NCBI RefSeq assembly: GCF_012844455.2
Contig: NZ_JABBCQ020000012.1
Location: 62,001 to 126,000 of the forward strand
From: Comamonas suwonensis
GTDB taxonomy: Bacteria; Pseudomonadota; Gammaproteobacteria; Burkholderiales; Burkholderiaceae_C
Reading direction: 5' to 3'
Length of the DNA stretch: 64,000 nt
Below, in pieces: positions 26,022 through 35,523 of the stretch. The notes beneath the pieces are model-generated. The model made no database searches and was not told where the DNA came from. It worked only from the letters and a program-made list of their open reading frames with translations. Both the position numbers and the translations under genes were made by a program. The first letter of the stretch is position 1; each line of letters starts with the position of its first letter.

Positions 26022-27938
26022 ATGTGTGGCATTGTTGCTGCGGTCTCTGATCGCGATATCGTTCCTGTTCTGGTCCAGGGTCTGCAGCGACTGGAGTACC
26101 GTGGCTATGACTCTTGCGGCGTTGCCGTGCAGGCACTCGATGTCAATGGTCTGAGTCTGGGCCTCAAGCGTGCCCGCTCTACGGCCCGCGTGGCAGAGCT
26201 GATGGAGCAGGTCAAGACCGAGCATGTGGGTGGCCTGACAGGTATTGCCCATACTCGCTGGGCTACCCATGGTGAACCTGCTGTGCGCAACGCTCACCCA
26301 CACTTCAGTCATGGTCCCGGCATTTCGGCTGTGGCGGATGCCGATGCACCCGCCCGAGTGGCACTGGTGCACAACGGCATCATCGAGAACTACGAAGCTC
26401 TGCGTAGCGAACTGCAAAGCAAGGGCTATGTCTTTGCGAGCCAGACCGACACGGAAGTCATTGCCCATCTGGTGGACAGTCTCTACAGCGGCGATCTGTT
26501 TGAAGCGGTGCAGGCTGCAACTACCCGTCTGCATGGCGCATTCGCCATTGGCGTGATGCACAAGGACGAGCCTCACCGCGTGGTGGGTGCCCGTGCAGGC
26601 TCGCCACTGATTCTGGGTGTGGGCAAGGAAGGTTCTGAACACTTCCTGGCCAGCGATGCCATGGCACTGGCTGGTGTGACGGACCAGATCATCTATCTGG
26701 AAGAGGGCGACCTGGTTGACTTGCAGCCCGGCCGTTACTGGGTTGTGAGCAAGAACGGTGAGCGCCTGACGGAGAAGCAGCGTCCTGTAAAGACCGTGCA
26801 CGCGCACAGCGGCGCTGCCGAGCTGGGCCCTTATCGCCATTACATGCAAAAAGAAATCTTCGAGCAGCCCCGCGCCTTTGGCGACACGCTTGAAGGTGTG
26901 GAACACATTGCCCCCGAGCTGTTTGATGGCGTCACGCCTGAAGGCAAGACCGGCGCAGCTGCATGGCGTGTATTCAAGGAAATCGACCGTGTGCTGATTC
27001 TGGCCTGCGGAACCAGCTACTACAGCGGCTGCACCGCCAAGTACTGGATTGAAGCGATTGCCGGTATCCCCTGCAATGTGGAAGTGGCCAGTGAATACCG
27101 CTACCGCACCAGCGTGCCTGACCCCAGGACGCTGATCGTCACCATCAGCCAGTCTGGTGAGACGGCCGACACTTTGGCAGCCCTGCGCCATGCTCAGGGT
27201 CTGGGCATGAAGCACACGCTGACCATCTGCAACGTGGCTACTAGTGCCATGGTTCGTGAATGCGAGCTGGCCTATATCACCCGCGCAGGCGTGGAAATTG
27301 GCGTGGCCTCTACCAAGGCATTCACGACCCAGCTGGCAGGTCTGTTCCTGCTTACGCTGGCGCTGGCCCAGTCCAAGGGTCGCCTGACGGAAGAAAAAGA
27401 GCAGCAGTACCTGACCGCCATGCGCCATCTGCCTGTTGCACTGCAATCGGTGCTGGCTCTGGAGCCGCAGATCATCAGCTGGGCTGAAGACTTTGCGAAG
27501 AAAGAAAATGCACTGTTTCTGGGGCGTGGCATCCACTACCCCATCGCTATGGAAGGCGCACTCAAGCTCAAGGAAATCAGCTATATCCATGCCGAGGCTT
27601 ACCCTGCGGGTGAGCTCAAGCACGGCCCGCTGGCGCTGGTGGACAGTAACATGCCCGTGGCTATCGTGGCGCCCAACGACGAACTGCTGGAAAAGCTCAA
27701 GAGCAATATGCAGGAAGTGCGAGCGCGCGGTGGTGTGCTGTACGTGCTGGCTGATGCCAAGAGCAATATTGAAAGTGCAGAAGGCATGCATGTGATTCGC
27801 ATGCCTGAAAACTACGGTGCGCTCAGCCCCATCCTGCACGTGGTGCCGCTGCAGTTGCTGGCGTATCACACCGCTCTGGCTCGTGGCACGGATGTGGACA
27901 AGCCCCGTAATCTGGCTAAAAGTGTGACCGTGGAATAA
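26022..27938 (+). CDS. glmS: Glutamine-fructose-6-phosphate aminotransferase (isomerizing)
   Basis: 638 residues, some 30 more than E. coli GlmS. First step of UDP-GlcNAc synthesis. The glutaminase domain begins with Cys2 as nucleophile ([20 protein letters not shown]) with [21 protein letters not shown], and [10 protein letters not shown]. The isomerase part has two SIS domains with [34 protein letters not shown] and the C-terminal [20 protein letters not shown], whose KSVTVE tail is present. Extra residues lie in the glutaminase domain loops (e.g. [14 protein letters not shown], and [20 protein letters not shown]). No glmS ribozyme is expected in this group and none is seen. A terminator follows. 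Confidence 0.97.
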   Translation: MCGIVAAVSDRDIVPVLVQGLQRLEYRGYDSCGVAVQALDVNGLSLGLKRARSTARVAELMEQVKTEHVGGLTGIAHTRWATHGEPAVRNAHPHFSHGPGISAVADADAPARVALVHNGIIENYEALRSELQSKGYVFASQTDTEVIAHLVDSLYSGDLFEAVQAATTRLHGAFAIGVMHKDEPHRVVGARAGSPLILGVGKEGSEHFLASDAMALAGVTDQIIYLEEGDLVDLQPGRYWVVSKNGERLTEKQRPVKTVHAHSGAAELGPYRHYMQKEIFEQPRAFGDTLEGVEHIAPELFDGVTPEGKTGAAAWRVFKEIDRVLILACGTSYYSGCTAKYWIEAIAGIPCNVEVASEYRYRTSVPDPRTLIVTISQSGETADTLAALRHAQGLGMKHTLTICNVATSAMVRECELAYITRAGVEIGVASTKAFTTQLAGLFLLTLALAQSKGRLTEEKEQQYLTAMRHLPVALQSVLALEPQIISWAEDFAKKENALFLGRGIHYPIAMEGALKLKEISYIHAEAYPAGELKHGPLALVDSNMPVAIVAPNDELLEKLKSNMQEVRARGGVLYVLADAKSNIESAEGMHVIRMPENYGALSPILHVVPLQLLAYHTALARGTDVDKPRNLAKSVTVE

Positions 27939-27952
27939 GCGACAGACTCAGC

Positions 27953-27983
27953 AAAAAGCGCTCCAGAAATGGAGCGCTTTTTT
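27953..27983 (+). terminator. Intrinsic terminator of glmS
   Basis: AAAAAGCGCTCC, loop AGAAAT, GGAGCGC then T6 (27978-27983). The A-run makes it a likely bidirectional terminator for the convergent GntR gene. Confidence 0.93.
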
Positions 27984-28014
27984 CATGGACGCAGGTCTTG
28001 CGAGGCCTTGGAAC

Positions 28015-28692
28015 TCAAGCGGCCTTGATGCCCGCCTCGGCAAGTCGCCGCGCATAGGCGGCCAGAATAATTCGCTCTGAGTGCACCAGATAGGCGCTCA
28101 GCTCTTCTGCCGCTTCCTTGGGCTTGCCGTTTTCAAAGAGCTGCAGAATTTTCTGGTTCATGTCCACATAGGGGGCATGCAGAAAATGCGGGTCGCGCAG
28201 CAGCCCAAAGGCCAGGCGTAGCTCGGCCAGCAAGTGGGAGAACATTTCGTTCAAGCGTTCGCTGTCAGCCAGCGCCACGATGGCTTTGTGAAACGCCATA
28301 TTGGCGGTGCCCACTTCGGACCAGTTTTCTTCGCCACGCAGCAATTTCGCGGTCTCGACCGCCTCGCGCATCAGCGACAGGGCCGGGTGCATGGGGTAGG
28401 CCTGGGCCAGCGCCTGACACTCAATCATGCGGCGTACGCGGTAGATGTCGATGATGGATGCCATGCTGGGCACGGCCACAGATACGCCCTTGTTGGGCTC
28501 ATGCACCAGCAGACCTTCTTTGGTCAGCATGCGGAACACCTCGCGCAAGGTGTTGCGCGAAATTTCCAGCGATTCGCTGAGCGCCGCTTCCGACAGACGT
28601 TGACCGGGAGTGAGCGCGCCATTGACCAGCTGACTGCGTACTTCTTCGGCGATGCGCTCGGTCAGATTCTGGACCTCTGCTGGGGCTTTCAT
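28015..28692 (-). CDS. GntR family (FCD/FadR subfamily) regulator of the pyroglutamate operon
   Basis: 225 residues. N-terminal wHTH at about 8-75: LTERIAEEVRSQLVNGALTPGQRL, ISRNTLREVFRMLTKEGLLV. The C-terminal FCD helical domain has IYRVRRMIECQA and the metal/ligand-type His in FHKAIVALADSERL. It is divergent from the DUF969-DUF979-pcp-pxp operon. A perfect 13-bp palindrome of the FCD type (TTGTnnnACAA) lies in the shared upstream region, so it most probably controls that operon; the inducer may be pyroglutamate (inference). Confidence 0.87.
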   Translation of the reverse strand: MKAPAEVQNLTERIAEEVRSQLVNGALTPGQRLSEAALSESLEISRNTLREVFRMLTKEGLLVHEPNKGVSVAVPSMASIIDIYRVRRMIECQALAQAYPMHPALSLMREAVETAKLLRGEENWSEVGTANMAFHKAIVALADSERLNEMFSHLLAELRLAFGLLRDPHFLHAPYVDMNQKILQLFENGKPKEAAEELSAYLVHSERIILAAYARRLAEAGIKAA

Positions 28693-28838
28693 GGCGATTC
28701 CTTCGTGTTGACGTCAGAGTGTAGCCACCGTTTTGTTGAGCCAAAAACTCTTCAAGAGAAACTGAAGCTAGGGTTTACTCTATTACGCATGGTTATTTGT
28801 TCTGCAGAAAATGATATTTGTGGAATCAATCTTTATAG

Positions 28839-28851
28839 ATTGTTCAACAAT
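28839..28851. promoter_or_regulatory. GntR/FCD-type operator candidate
   Basis: ATTGTTCAACAAT is a perfect palindrome matching the TTGTnnnACAA half-site pattern of FCD regulators. It lies 147 bp downstream of the gntR start and 138 bp before DUF969. Confidence 0.65.
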
Positions 28852-28880
28852 TTGAAGAGTTGAGCAGCGCTAACACGGGT

Positions 28881-28927
28881 GCCCAGCCATCTTCAAAAGA
28901 GCTGGGCGGGGCGAGTGTGTTCCCGCC
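28881..28927 (+). other. Overlapping hairpins in the DUF969 leader
   Basis: GCCCAGC (28881-28887) can pair with GCTGGGC (28901-28907). GGCGGG (28905-28910) can pair with CCCGCC (28922-28927), which is followed by T4. The two share bases 28905-28907 and exclude each other, as in an attenuator, but the T-run is short. Confidence 0.35.
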
Positions 28928-28988
28928 TTTTGGCGTAGCACTCACAGCCCACCGCGCAGCGGAATGGGCATGATTCCCGGAGGCTCCC

Positions 28989-29708
28989 ATGCCTGTTGAC
29001 GTAAACCTTTGGCCGCTGATAGGCGTGCTCATCATCATTGCGGGCTTTGCGCTGCGCTTTAACCCCATGCTGGTGGTCATCGTGACCGCCATCGGCACCG
29101 CCTTTGCGGCGGGTTTCCCGCTCGATAAGGTTCTGGCTGCGATTGGTGCCGGCTTTATCAAGACGCGCAATCTGCCGCTCATCATCTTGCTGCCACTGGC
29201 CGTGATTGGCCTGCTGGAGCGCCATGGTCTGCGTCAGCATGCGCAGAACTGGATCAGTTCCATCAAATCGGCCACTGCCGGCCGCCTGCTGATCGTCTAT
29301 CTGGCTGCGCGCCAGCTGACTGCGGCTATTGGTCTGACCAGCCTTGGCGGTCATCCCCAGATGGTGCGCCCGCTGCTGGCCCCCATGGCCGAAGGTGCGA
29401 CCGAAAGCCGCTACGGCAAGCTGTCGACCAAGGTGCGCGAGAAGCTGCGCGCCATGTCGGCGGCCACAGACAATGTGGGCCTGTTCTTTGGCGAAGATAT
29501 CTTCGTGGCCTTTGGTGCCATTGTGCTCATGACGACCTTCCTCAAAGAAGCGGGCATTGAAGTCGAGCCGATTCATGTCGCGCTGTGGGGCATTCCCACG
29601 GCAGCCTGTGCCTTTGCCATTCATGCTTTCCGCCTGCATCGTCTGGACAAGCAGCTGGCGCGTGAAATTGCTGCAGAACAGAAAGCCGCTCAGGGAGAAC
29701 AGGCATGA
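28989..29708 (+). CDS. DUF969 family membrane protein (probable pyroglutamate transporter subunit)
   Basis: 239 residues, strongly hydrophobic with about six membrane segments. Recognisable DUF969 stretches: LWPLIGVLIIIAGFALRFNP at the N terminus, AAGFPLDKVLAAIG, NLPLIILLPLAVIGLLERHGL, and RQLTAAIGLTSLGGHPQMVRP. It overlaps DUF979 by 4 bp (ATGA), the usual pairing of these two families. Context: first gene of an operon for pyroglutamate release (pcp) and hydrolysis (pxpABC), so transport of pyroglutamate or its peptides is the natural guess, not shown by sequence alone. GGAGG precedes the start. Confidence 0.85.
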   Translation: MPVDVNLWPLIGVLIIIAGFALRFNPMLVVIVTAIGTAFAAGFPLDKVLAAIGAGFIKTRNLPLIILLPLAVIGLLERHGLRQHAQNWISSIKSATAGRLLIVYLAARQLTAAIGLTSLGGHPQMVRPLLAPMAEGATESRYGKLSTKVREKLRAMSAATDNVGLFFGEDIFVAFGAIVLMTTFLKEAGIEVEPIHVALWGIPTAACAFAIHAFRLHRLDKQLAREIAAEQKAAQGEQA

Positions 29709-30658
29709 CCATCACCATTCAATACCTGTACTACCTCGTCGGCGTGGTGCTGGCGGTGACGGCCGTCATGACGCTGCGCGATGCCAGCAACCCGCGTCGC
29801 TTTTCGGCAGGCCTGTTCTGGGCGCTGTATGCGCTGGTGTTTCTGGTTGGAGACCGGCTGCCAGCCGAATGGGTGGGCATCATCGCTGTCGTCATGGCCT
29901 TGATCGCCGGTTTTGGCGGTGTGCTGGGCGGCAAGCACCAGCCGCGCACGGATGCGCAGTACATGGAAAGTGCCAAGCGTCTGGGCAACAAGCTTTTTGT
30001 GCCTGCTTTGGCTATCCCCCTCATCACCATGGTCGGTACGTTGTCGGCCAAGCATCTGGTGTTCGGTGGTGTTCCCCTGATTGATCCCAAGAACAGCACG
30101 CTGGTCAGCCTGGGCATTGGTTGTGTCATTGCGCTGGCTCTGGCCTGCAAGATGACGCGTGAAACTCCGATGCAGGGTTTGCGTGAGTCGCACCGCCTGA
30201 TCGACGCTCTGGGCTGGGCGCTGGTGCTGCCGCAGATGCTGGGCATGCTGGGTCTGGTGTTTTCTGATGCCGGTGTGGGCAAGGCCGTGGCCTATGTCAC
30301 CACCACCTACATCAACATGGATGTGCGCTTTGTGGCCGTGGCTGTGTATGTGATCGGCATGGCGCTGTTCACCGTCATCATGGGCAATGGTTTTGCCGCC
30401 TTCCCCGTGATGACCGGCGGTGTGGGTGTGCCCGTGCTGGTGGGCGTGTACCACGGTGATCCGGCCGTGATGGCAGCAGTGGGCATGTTGTCCGGCTACT
30501 GCGGTACCTTGTTGACTCCGATGGCGGCCAATTTCAATCTGGTGCCCGCCGCGTTGCTGGAAATTGACAAGAATGCGGTGATCCGTGCGCAGGTTCCAAC
30601 GGCGATTGCGCTGCTGATCGTCAATGTATTCCTGCTTAACTTCCTGATGTTCCGTTAA
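29705..30658 (+). CDS. DUF979 family membrane protein
   Basis: 317 residues, about nine to ten hydrophobic segments. DUF979 hallmarks: YYLVGVVLAVTAVMTLRD at the N terminus, FWALYALVFLVGDRLP, ADNVG-like small polar motifs are absent, FPVMTGGVGVPVLVG, and GYCGTLLTPMAANFNLVPAAL. It pairs with DUF969 and overlaps it by 4 bp; pcp starts 12 bp later. The two probably form one carrier, with roles not resolvable here. Confidence 0.85.
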   Translation: MTITIQYLYYLVGVVLAVTAVMTLRDASNPRRFSAGLFWALYALVFLVGDRLPAEWVGIIAVVMALIAGFGGVLGGKHQPRTDAQYMESAKRLGNKLFVPALAIPLITMVGTLSAKHLVFGGVPLIDPKNSTLVSLGIGCVIALALACKMTRETPMQGLRESHRLIDALGWALVLPQMLGMLGLVFSDAGVGKAVAYVTTTYINMDVRFVAVAVYVIGMALFTVIMGNGFAAFPVMTGGVGVPVLVGVYHGDPAVMAAVGMLSGYCGTLLTPMAANFNLVPAALLEIDKNAVIRAQVPTAIALLIVNVFLLNFLMFR

Positions 30659-30670
30659 GAGAGTGTTGCC

Positions 30671-31336
30671 ATGACTGCTGCCACTGCCAAGCGAATTCTG
30701 CTCACCGGCTTTGAGCCCTTCGATAAAGATAGCGTCAACCCCTCGTGGGAAGTGGCGCGGGCACTGGATGGGGCGCTGATTGCCGGTGGCGTGGTGCACG
30801 CTCTGCAGCTACCCTGTGTATTTGGCGCTGCCATGCCTGTGCTCGATGAGGCTCTGGCGCAGTTGCAGCCCACGCTCATCATCAGTCTGGGATTGGCGGG
30901 CGGGCGCACGGATATCACGCCCGAGCGTGTGGCTATCAATATGGATGACGCACGCATTGCGGACAACGCGGGCAATCAGCCGGTGGATCAGCCCGTGGTG
31001 CGCGAGGCGCCGGCTGCCTATTTCTCCACGCTGCCCATCAAGGCCATGGTGCGAAACTTGCGCGATGCAGGCATACCTGCTTCGGTGTCCAACACTGCAG
31101 GCACTTTCGTCTGCAACCATGTTTTTTACGCGCTCATGCACCGTCTTGCGCGCCGTGCCGGGCCGGGTGTGCGTGGCGGCTTTATTCACATCCCCGCGCT
31201 GCCACAGCAGGCAGCACAGCATCCCGGCATGGCCAGCATGGCTTTGGAGACACAGGTGCAAGGCATACGCAGCGCCATTCACACGGCCATGACGGTGCAA
31301 GAGGATTTGCAGGAAAACGCAGGCCAGCTGCATTGA
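30671..31336 (+). CDS. pcp: Pyrrolidone-carboxylate (pyroglutamyl) peptidase I
   Basis: 221 residues. Cysteine peptidase family C15 that removes N-terminal pyroglutamate from peptides in the cytosol. Catalytic triad context: Glu in [18 protein letters not shown], Cys in [18 protein letters not shown], His in [14 protein letters not shown]-terminal [19 protein letters not shown] is the family start. It supplies 5-oxoproline for the PxpABC enzyme encoded next. Sixteen bp separate it from pxpA. Confidence 0.95.
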   Translation: MTAATAKRILLTGFEPFDKDSVNPSWEVARALDGALIAGGVVHALQLPCVFGAAMPVLDEALAQLQPTLIISLGLAGGRTDITPERVAINMDDARIADNAGNQPVDQPVVREAPAAYFSTLPIKAMVRNLRDAGIPASVSNTAGTFVCNHVFYALMHRLARRAGPGVRGGFIHIPALPQQAAQHPGMASMALETQVQGIRSAIHTAMTVQEDLQENAGQLH

Positions 31337-31352
31337 GCTGGCCGGGAGACGC

Positions 31353-32120
31353 ATGATGAAAATGGATTTGAACAGCGACCTGGGCGAGAGTTTTGGCGCA
31401 TGGACCATGGGCGACGATGCCGCCATGCTCGATATCGTCAGCAGCGCGAACGTGGCCTGCGGCTTTCATGCGGGCGATGCGGCTGGCATTCTGTCCACGC
31501 TCAAGGCCGCCAAAGCGCGCAATGTGGTGGTCGGCGCGCATGTGGCCTACCGCGATCTGGCGGGTTTTGGCCGCCGCAACATGGATGTGGCCAGCAGTGA
31601 TCTGGTGGCCGATGTGATCTATCAGATTGGCGCATTGCAAGGTCTGGCGCGGGCTGCGGGCACGACCGTGAAATACGTCAAGCCGCATGGCGCGCTCTAC
31701 AACACCATTGCCCAGGACAAGCGCCAGGCCATGGATGTGATCACGGCCATGAAAGCGATTGATCCCAGCTTGGTGCTGATGGCGCTGGCTGGCGCACCGC
31801 TGATTGGCTGGGCGCGGGATGCCGGTCTGACCGTAGTGGCAGAAGCCTTTGCCGACCGTGGCTACACGCCGCAGGGTGCACTGGTGTCTCGTCGCGAGGC
31901 CGGTGCGGTGCTGCACGATGAGCAGCTGATTGCCCAGCGCATGCTGACCCTGGTGCGCGAAGGTGTGATTGAAGCCGTGGACGGCTCCATGGTGCGTGTG
32001 GAAGCTGACTCCATCTGCGTGCATGGCGACAGCCCTGGTGCCGTGGCCATTGCCCGCAATATCCGTCAGCGCTTTGAGCAGGAAGGCGTGCAGATCGCTT
32101 CTTTCGTAGGAGCTGCGTAA
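31353..32120 (+). CDS. pxpA: 5-oxoprolinase subunit A (LamB/YcsF family)
   Basis: 255 residues. PxpABC hydrolyses 5-oxoproline to glutamate with ATP. Signature: [60 protein letters not shown] and [17 protein letters not shown], with [14 protein letters not shown] near the C terminus. Start may be ATG 31353 or 31356 (MMKMDLN). The stop TAA overlaps the ATG of pxpBC by one base. Confidence 0.95.
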   Translation: MMKMDLNSDLGESFGAWTMGDDAAMLDIVSSANVACGFHAGDAAGILSTLKAAKARNVVVGAHVAYRDLAGFGRRNMDVASSDLVADVIYQIGALQGLARAAGTTVKYVKPHGALYNTIAQDKRQAMDVITAMKAIDPSLVLMALAGAPLIGWARDAGLTVVAEAFADRGYTPQGALVSRREAGAVLHDEQLIAQRMLTLVREGVIEAVDGSMVRVEADSICVHGDSPGAVAIARNIRQRFEQEGVQIASFVGAA

Positions 32121-33772
32121 TGAGCGCCATGCGTTTTCTTCCCGTCAATCGCCAGAGCATTCTGGTGGAGCTGGCCGATCTGCAGCAGACGCTGGCACTG
32201 CTGGGGGCGCTGCAGGCACAGTCCATTGAAGGCGTGCAGGAGCTGGTGCCTGCCGCACGCACCATTCTTGTACAGTTCGCCCCCCATATCATCAGCACGG
32301 CGCAACTCGTCAATCGCATTGCAGCTTGCGATCTGAATGGCGAAGTGCAGCGCTCCGATGTGCTGGTGCAGATTCCCGTCCGTTACGACGGTGAAGATCT
32401 TGCCGAGGTGGCGCAGATTCTGGGCATCAGCCCTGAAGAAGTCGTGAGCCGCCACACCGGCAGCGAATGGGCGGTGGCCTTTACCGGCTTTGCACCAGGC
32501 TTTGCCTATCTGAGCGGCGGGGACCCTATCTTCAACGTACCGCGCCGTGCCACGCCGCGCACCAAGGTGCCTGCGGGCGCTGTGGCATTGGCGGGTACCT
32601 TCAGCGCCGTCTATCCACAGGCCAGTCCGGGCGGCTGGCAAATCATCGGCGTGACCGATGAAGCCATGTGGGACTTGTCGCGTGACTTGCCAGCCTTGCT
32701 GCAGCCCGGCTACCGCGTGCGCTTTGTAGATATGGGTGCTATTGAAAAAGAAGCGGCTGGCGTTGATCAATCAAGCGGTGCAGGATTGAACGTATCTCAA
32801 AGCGCCATTCCTCAAGCGCAAGCAGCTAGCAATATGCAAGCACCGGCAGAGGATGCTCCAGCCCTGCAAGTACGCGCCACAGGTCTGCTGACGCTGTTTC
32901 AGGACTTGGGTCGACACGGTCAGGCAGGGCAGGGCGTATCGGCCTCGGGCGCCATGGATCAGGCGGCCCTCAAGACCGCCAATCGCTTGGTCGGCAATGC
33001 CAGCAATTGGCCTGCACTGGAGACCGTGGGCGGTGGCCTGTCCCTGCAAAGCCGTGGTGAACAGGTGCTGGCCATTACCGGTGCTCAGGCGCCCATCACC
33101 ATCACCAATGCAGCGGGTCAGAGCTGGGTCGCATCCAGCGACTGCGCGCTGGCGCTGGCGGATGGCGACACCGTGACCATTGGGCAGCCCACGGCCGGTG
33201 CGCGCTGCTATGTGGCGGTGCGCGGCGGCTATCAGGTGCAGCCTGTGTTAGGCAGTGCCGCGACCGATACGCTGGCTAATGTCGGTCCACCCGCGCTGCA
33301 GCGCGGCCAGTGGCTGGGTGTGCAGCCTGCAGTCCATACCGTTGTGGCTGATGCAGCTTTGCCCGTGCAAGGACTGCCCGCTGCCGATGCTGAAGTGGTG
33401 CTCGATGTAGAGCTGGGCCCGCGCACCGACTGGTTCACGCCAGAGGCCGTGGCTCTGCTGGCCAGCCAGCGCTGGCAGGTCACGCCCCAGTCCAACCGCG
33501 TGGGTTTGCGACTGGCAGGCGAGCAGGCTCTGAGCCGCGCTATCACCACCGAGCTGCCCAGTGAAGGCACTCCGCTGGGTGCCATTCAGGTGCCCGCCAG
33601 CGGTCAGCCCGTGCTGTTTCTGGCCGATCACCCTTTGACCGGCGGTTACCCCGTCATTGGCTGCGTGGCCGCGCACCACCTTGATCTGGCGGGACAGATT
33701 CCTGTCGGCGCCTGGATTCGTTTTAACCCCATCCGCGCTTTTGCAGAGTTAACTCCTGCAGTGGCGGATTGA
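32120..33772 (+). CDS. pxpBC: Fused 5-oxoprolinase subunits B and C (KipI-KipA fusion)
   Basis: 550 residues. N-terminal half (about 1-205) is PxpB/KipI (AHS1): FTGFAPGFAYLSGGDP, VPRRATPRTKVPAGAVALAG, YPQASPGGWQIIG. C-terminal half (about 250-545) is PxpC/KipA (AHS2): GLLTLFQDLGRHGQAGQGV, SGAMDQAALKTANRLVGN, NRVGLRLAG, EGTPLGAIQVPASGQPVL and TGGYPVIG. In many bacteria these are two genes; here they are one frame. The linker, about residues 205-250 (GAIEKEAAGVDQSSGAG ... ASNMQAPAED), is low complexity and its DNA resembles two copies of the intergenic repeat. Overlaps pxpA by one base. Confidence 0.93.
   Translation: MSAMRFLPVNRQSILVELADLQQTLALLGALQAQSIEGVQELVPAARTILVQFAPHIISTAQLVNRIAACDLNGEVQRSDVLVQIPVRYDGEDLAEVAQILGISPEEVVSRHTGSEWAVAFTGFAPGFAYLSGGDPIFNVPRRATPRTKVPAGAVALAGTFSAVYPQASPGGWQIIGVTDEAMWDLSRDLPALLQPGYRVRFVDMGAIEKEAAGVDQSSGAGLNVSQSAIPQAQAASNMQAPAEDAPALQVRATGLLTLFQDLGRHGQAGQGVSASGAMDQAALKTANRLVGNASNWPALETVGGGLSLQSRGEQVLAITGAQAPITITNAAGQSWVASSDCALALADGDTVTIGQPTAGARCYVAVRGGYQVQPVLGSAATDTLANVGPPALQRGQWLGVQPAVHTVVADAALPVQGLPAADAEVVLDVELGPRTDWFTPEAVALLASQRWQVTPQSNRVGLRLAGEQALSRAITTELPSEGTPLGAIQVPASGQPVLFLADHPLTGGYPVIGCVAAHHLDLAGQIPVGAWIRFNPIRAFAELTPAVAD
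32737..32842. repeat. Two repeat copies in the pxpB-pxpC linker
   Basis: Copy 1 (32737-32788): GTGCTATTGAAAAAGAAGC, then GGCTGGCGTTGAT and ATCAAGCGGTGCAGG. Copy 2 (32791-32842) is in reverse: AAGCGCCATT, CAAGCGCAAGCAGCTAGCAA. Both follow the pattern of the dispersed intergenic palindrome, with changes that keep the frame open. Confidence 0.6.
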
Positions 33773-33781
33773 GGAAGTCGT

Positions 33782-35503
33782 ATGAAAAAAGTTCTGATTG
33801 CCAACCGTGGCGAGATCGCCGTCCGCATTGCCCGCGCCTGTGCCGACTACGGCGTGAAATCCGTCGCCGTCTATGCCAACGCGGATATCGACGCCCTGCA
33901 TGTGCGCCGCGCCGATGAGGCCTATGGGCTGGATGGCGACAAGCCTGCGCAGACCTATCTCAACATCGAAAAACTGATTGCGATTGCCAAGCGCTCGGGC
34001 GCCGATGCCGTGCACCCTGGCTACGGTTTTCTGTCGGAAAGCGAAGCCTTTGCACGCGCCGTGCTGGATGCCGGTCTGATCTGGATTGGTCCCAAGCCCG
34101 ACACCATCGCCAAGCTGGGCGACAAGGTGGAAGCCCGCAAGATTGCGCTCAAGGTCGGTGCGCCGCTGGTGGCGGGTACGGCCGATCCGGTCACCAGTGC
34201 CGATGAAGTGCTGGCCTTTGCCCAGCAGCACGGTCTGCCCATCATCATCAAGGCTGCGTTTGGCGGTGGCGGGCGCGGCATGAAGATCGCCTGGCGCATG
34301 GACGAGGTGGCCGAGCTGTACGAGTCCGCCGTACGCGAAGCCGTGACCGCCTTTGGCCGTGGCGAATGTTTTGTCGAGCAGTTCCTCGACAAGCCCCGCC
34401 ATATCGAAGCGCAGGTAATGGCCGACACGCATGGCAATGTGGTGGTTCTGGGCACGCGCGACTGCTCGCTGCAGCGCCGCAACCAGAAGCTGGTGGAAGA
34501 AGCGCCCGCGCCCTTTATCAGCGAAGCACAGCGCGCCCGAATTCACAGCGCGGCGAAGGCGATCTGCGCGGAGGCGGGCTATATCAGTGCTGGCACGGTG
34601 GAGTTTCTGCTCAGCGGCAATGGCTCCATCTCCTTCCTTGAGGTCAATACCCGCCTGCAGGTGGAGCACACGGTGACCGAGGAAACCACGGGCATCGATC
34701 TGGTGCAGGAGCAGTTGCGTGTGGCTGATGGCTTGCCGCTGTCTTTCACACAGACGCCTGCACCGCGCGCGCACTCGATCGAGTTCCGTATCAATGCCGA
34801 AGATGTGGGTCGTGGCTTCCTGCCCACGCCTGGATTGATCACGCGCTTTGCGCCACCCTCCGGCCCCGGCGTGCGACTCGATTCTGGTGTGGAGACCGGC
34901 TCCGTCATTCCGGGCACCTTTGATTCCATGATGGCCAAGCTCATCGTGACGGGTGCCACGCGCGCGCAAGCGCTGGCCCGCGCCCGCCGCGCGCTGGCCG
35001 AGTTCCAGATTGAGGGCGTGGCATCGGTACTGCCGTTCCACAAGGCCGTGCTCAATCAGCCTGACTTTGTTGGCGCAGATGGCTTCCATGTCCACACCCG
35101 CTGGATTGAAACAGAGTTTGCCGAACCACTGGCCGCTGCCGCTCGCGCTGAGCCTGTGGCAGACACCAGCTTGCTGCGCACCGCCATCGAAATTGATGGC
35201 CGCCGTGTATCGCTGGGTCTGCCTGCCATGCTGCTGCAAGGCCTGTCTGCACCCACTGCAGCTGTTTCACAAGCGGCCCAGCAAAGCGTGGACCCTGATG
35301 CCGTGGCTTCGCCGATCGCCGGCAACCTCCATGTCTGGAAGGTGGTGGATGGCGATGAAGTCAAAGAAGGCGACGTCATTGCCGTGATGGAAGCCATGAA
35401 GATGGAAATGCAGGTGTCTGCACACCGCTCGGGTCGCATCACCATGGCAGCACAAGCCGGAACCGCCCAGACATTGGGTGCAGTGATCGCACATATCCGC
35501 TGA
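33782..35503 (+). CDS. Biotin carboxylase fused to biotin carboxyl carrier domain
   Basis: 573 residues. N-terminal biotin carboxylase (about 1-445): [34 protein letters not shown]-grasp [48 protein letters not shown]-terminal biotinyl domain at about 500-573 with EAMKMEMQV, whose Lys is biotinylated. The linker at 455-500 is variable. It is not housekeeping AccC in context: it is the last gene of the pyroglutamate operon, 9 bp after pxpBC, and no carboxyltransferase genes lie near. The set BC-BCCP with KipI/KipA domains is that of urea carboxylase, split over two proteins. A carboxylation role on a lactam or amide substrate is my inference. Confidence 0.88.
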   Translation: MKKVLIANRGEIAVRIARACADYGVKSVAVYANADIDALHVRRADEAYGLDGDKPAQTYLNIEKLIAIAKRSGADAVHPGYGFLSESEAFARAVLDAGLIWIGPKPDTIAKLGDKVEARKIALKVGAPLVAGTADPVTSADEVLAFAQQHGLPIIIKAAFGGGGRGMKIAWRMDEVAELYESAVREAVTAFGRGECFVEQFLDKPRHIEAQVMADTHGNVVVLGTRDCSLQRRNQKLVEEAPAPFISEAQRARIHSAAKAICAEAGYISAGTVEFLLSGNGSISFLEVNTRLQVEHTVTEETTGIDLVQEQLRVADGLPLSFTQTPAPRAHSIEFRINAEDVGRGFLPTPGLITRFAPPSGPGVRLDSGVETGSVIPGTFDSMMAKLIVTGATRAQALARARRALAEFQIEGVASVLPFHKAVLNQPDFVGADGFHVHTRWIETEFAEPLAAAARAEPVADTSLLRTAIEIDGRRVSLGLPAMLLQGLSAPTAAVSQAAQQSVDPDAVASPIAGNLHVWKVVDGDEVKEGDVIAVMEAMKMEMQVSAHRSGRITMAAQAGTAQTLGAVIAHIR

Positions 35504-35523
35504 GGCTTGACGCGCTCAGTTCA

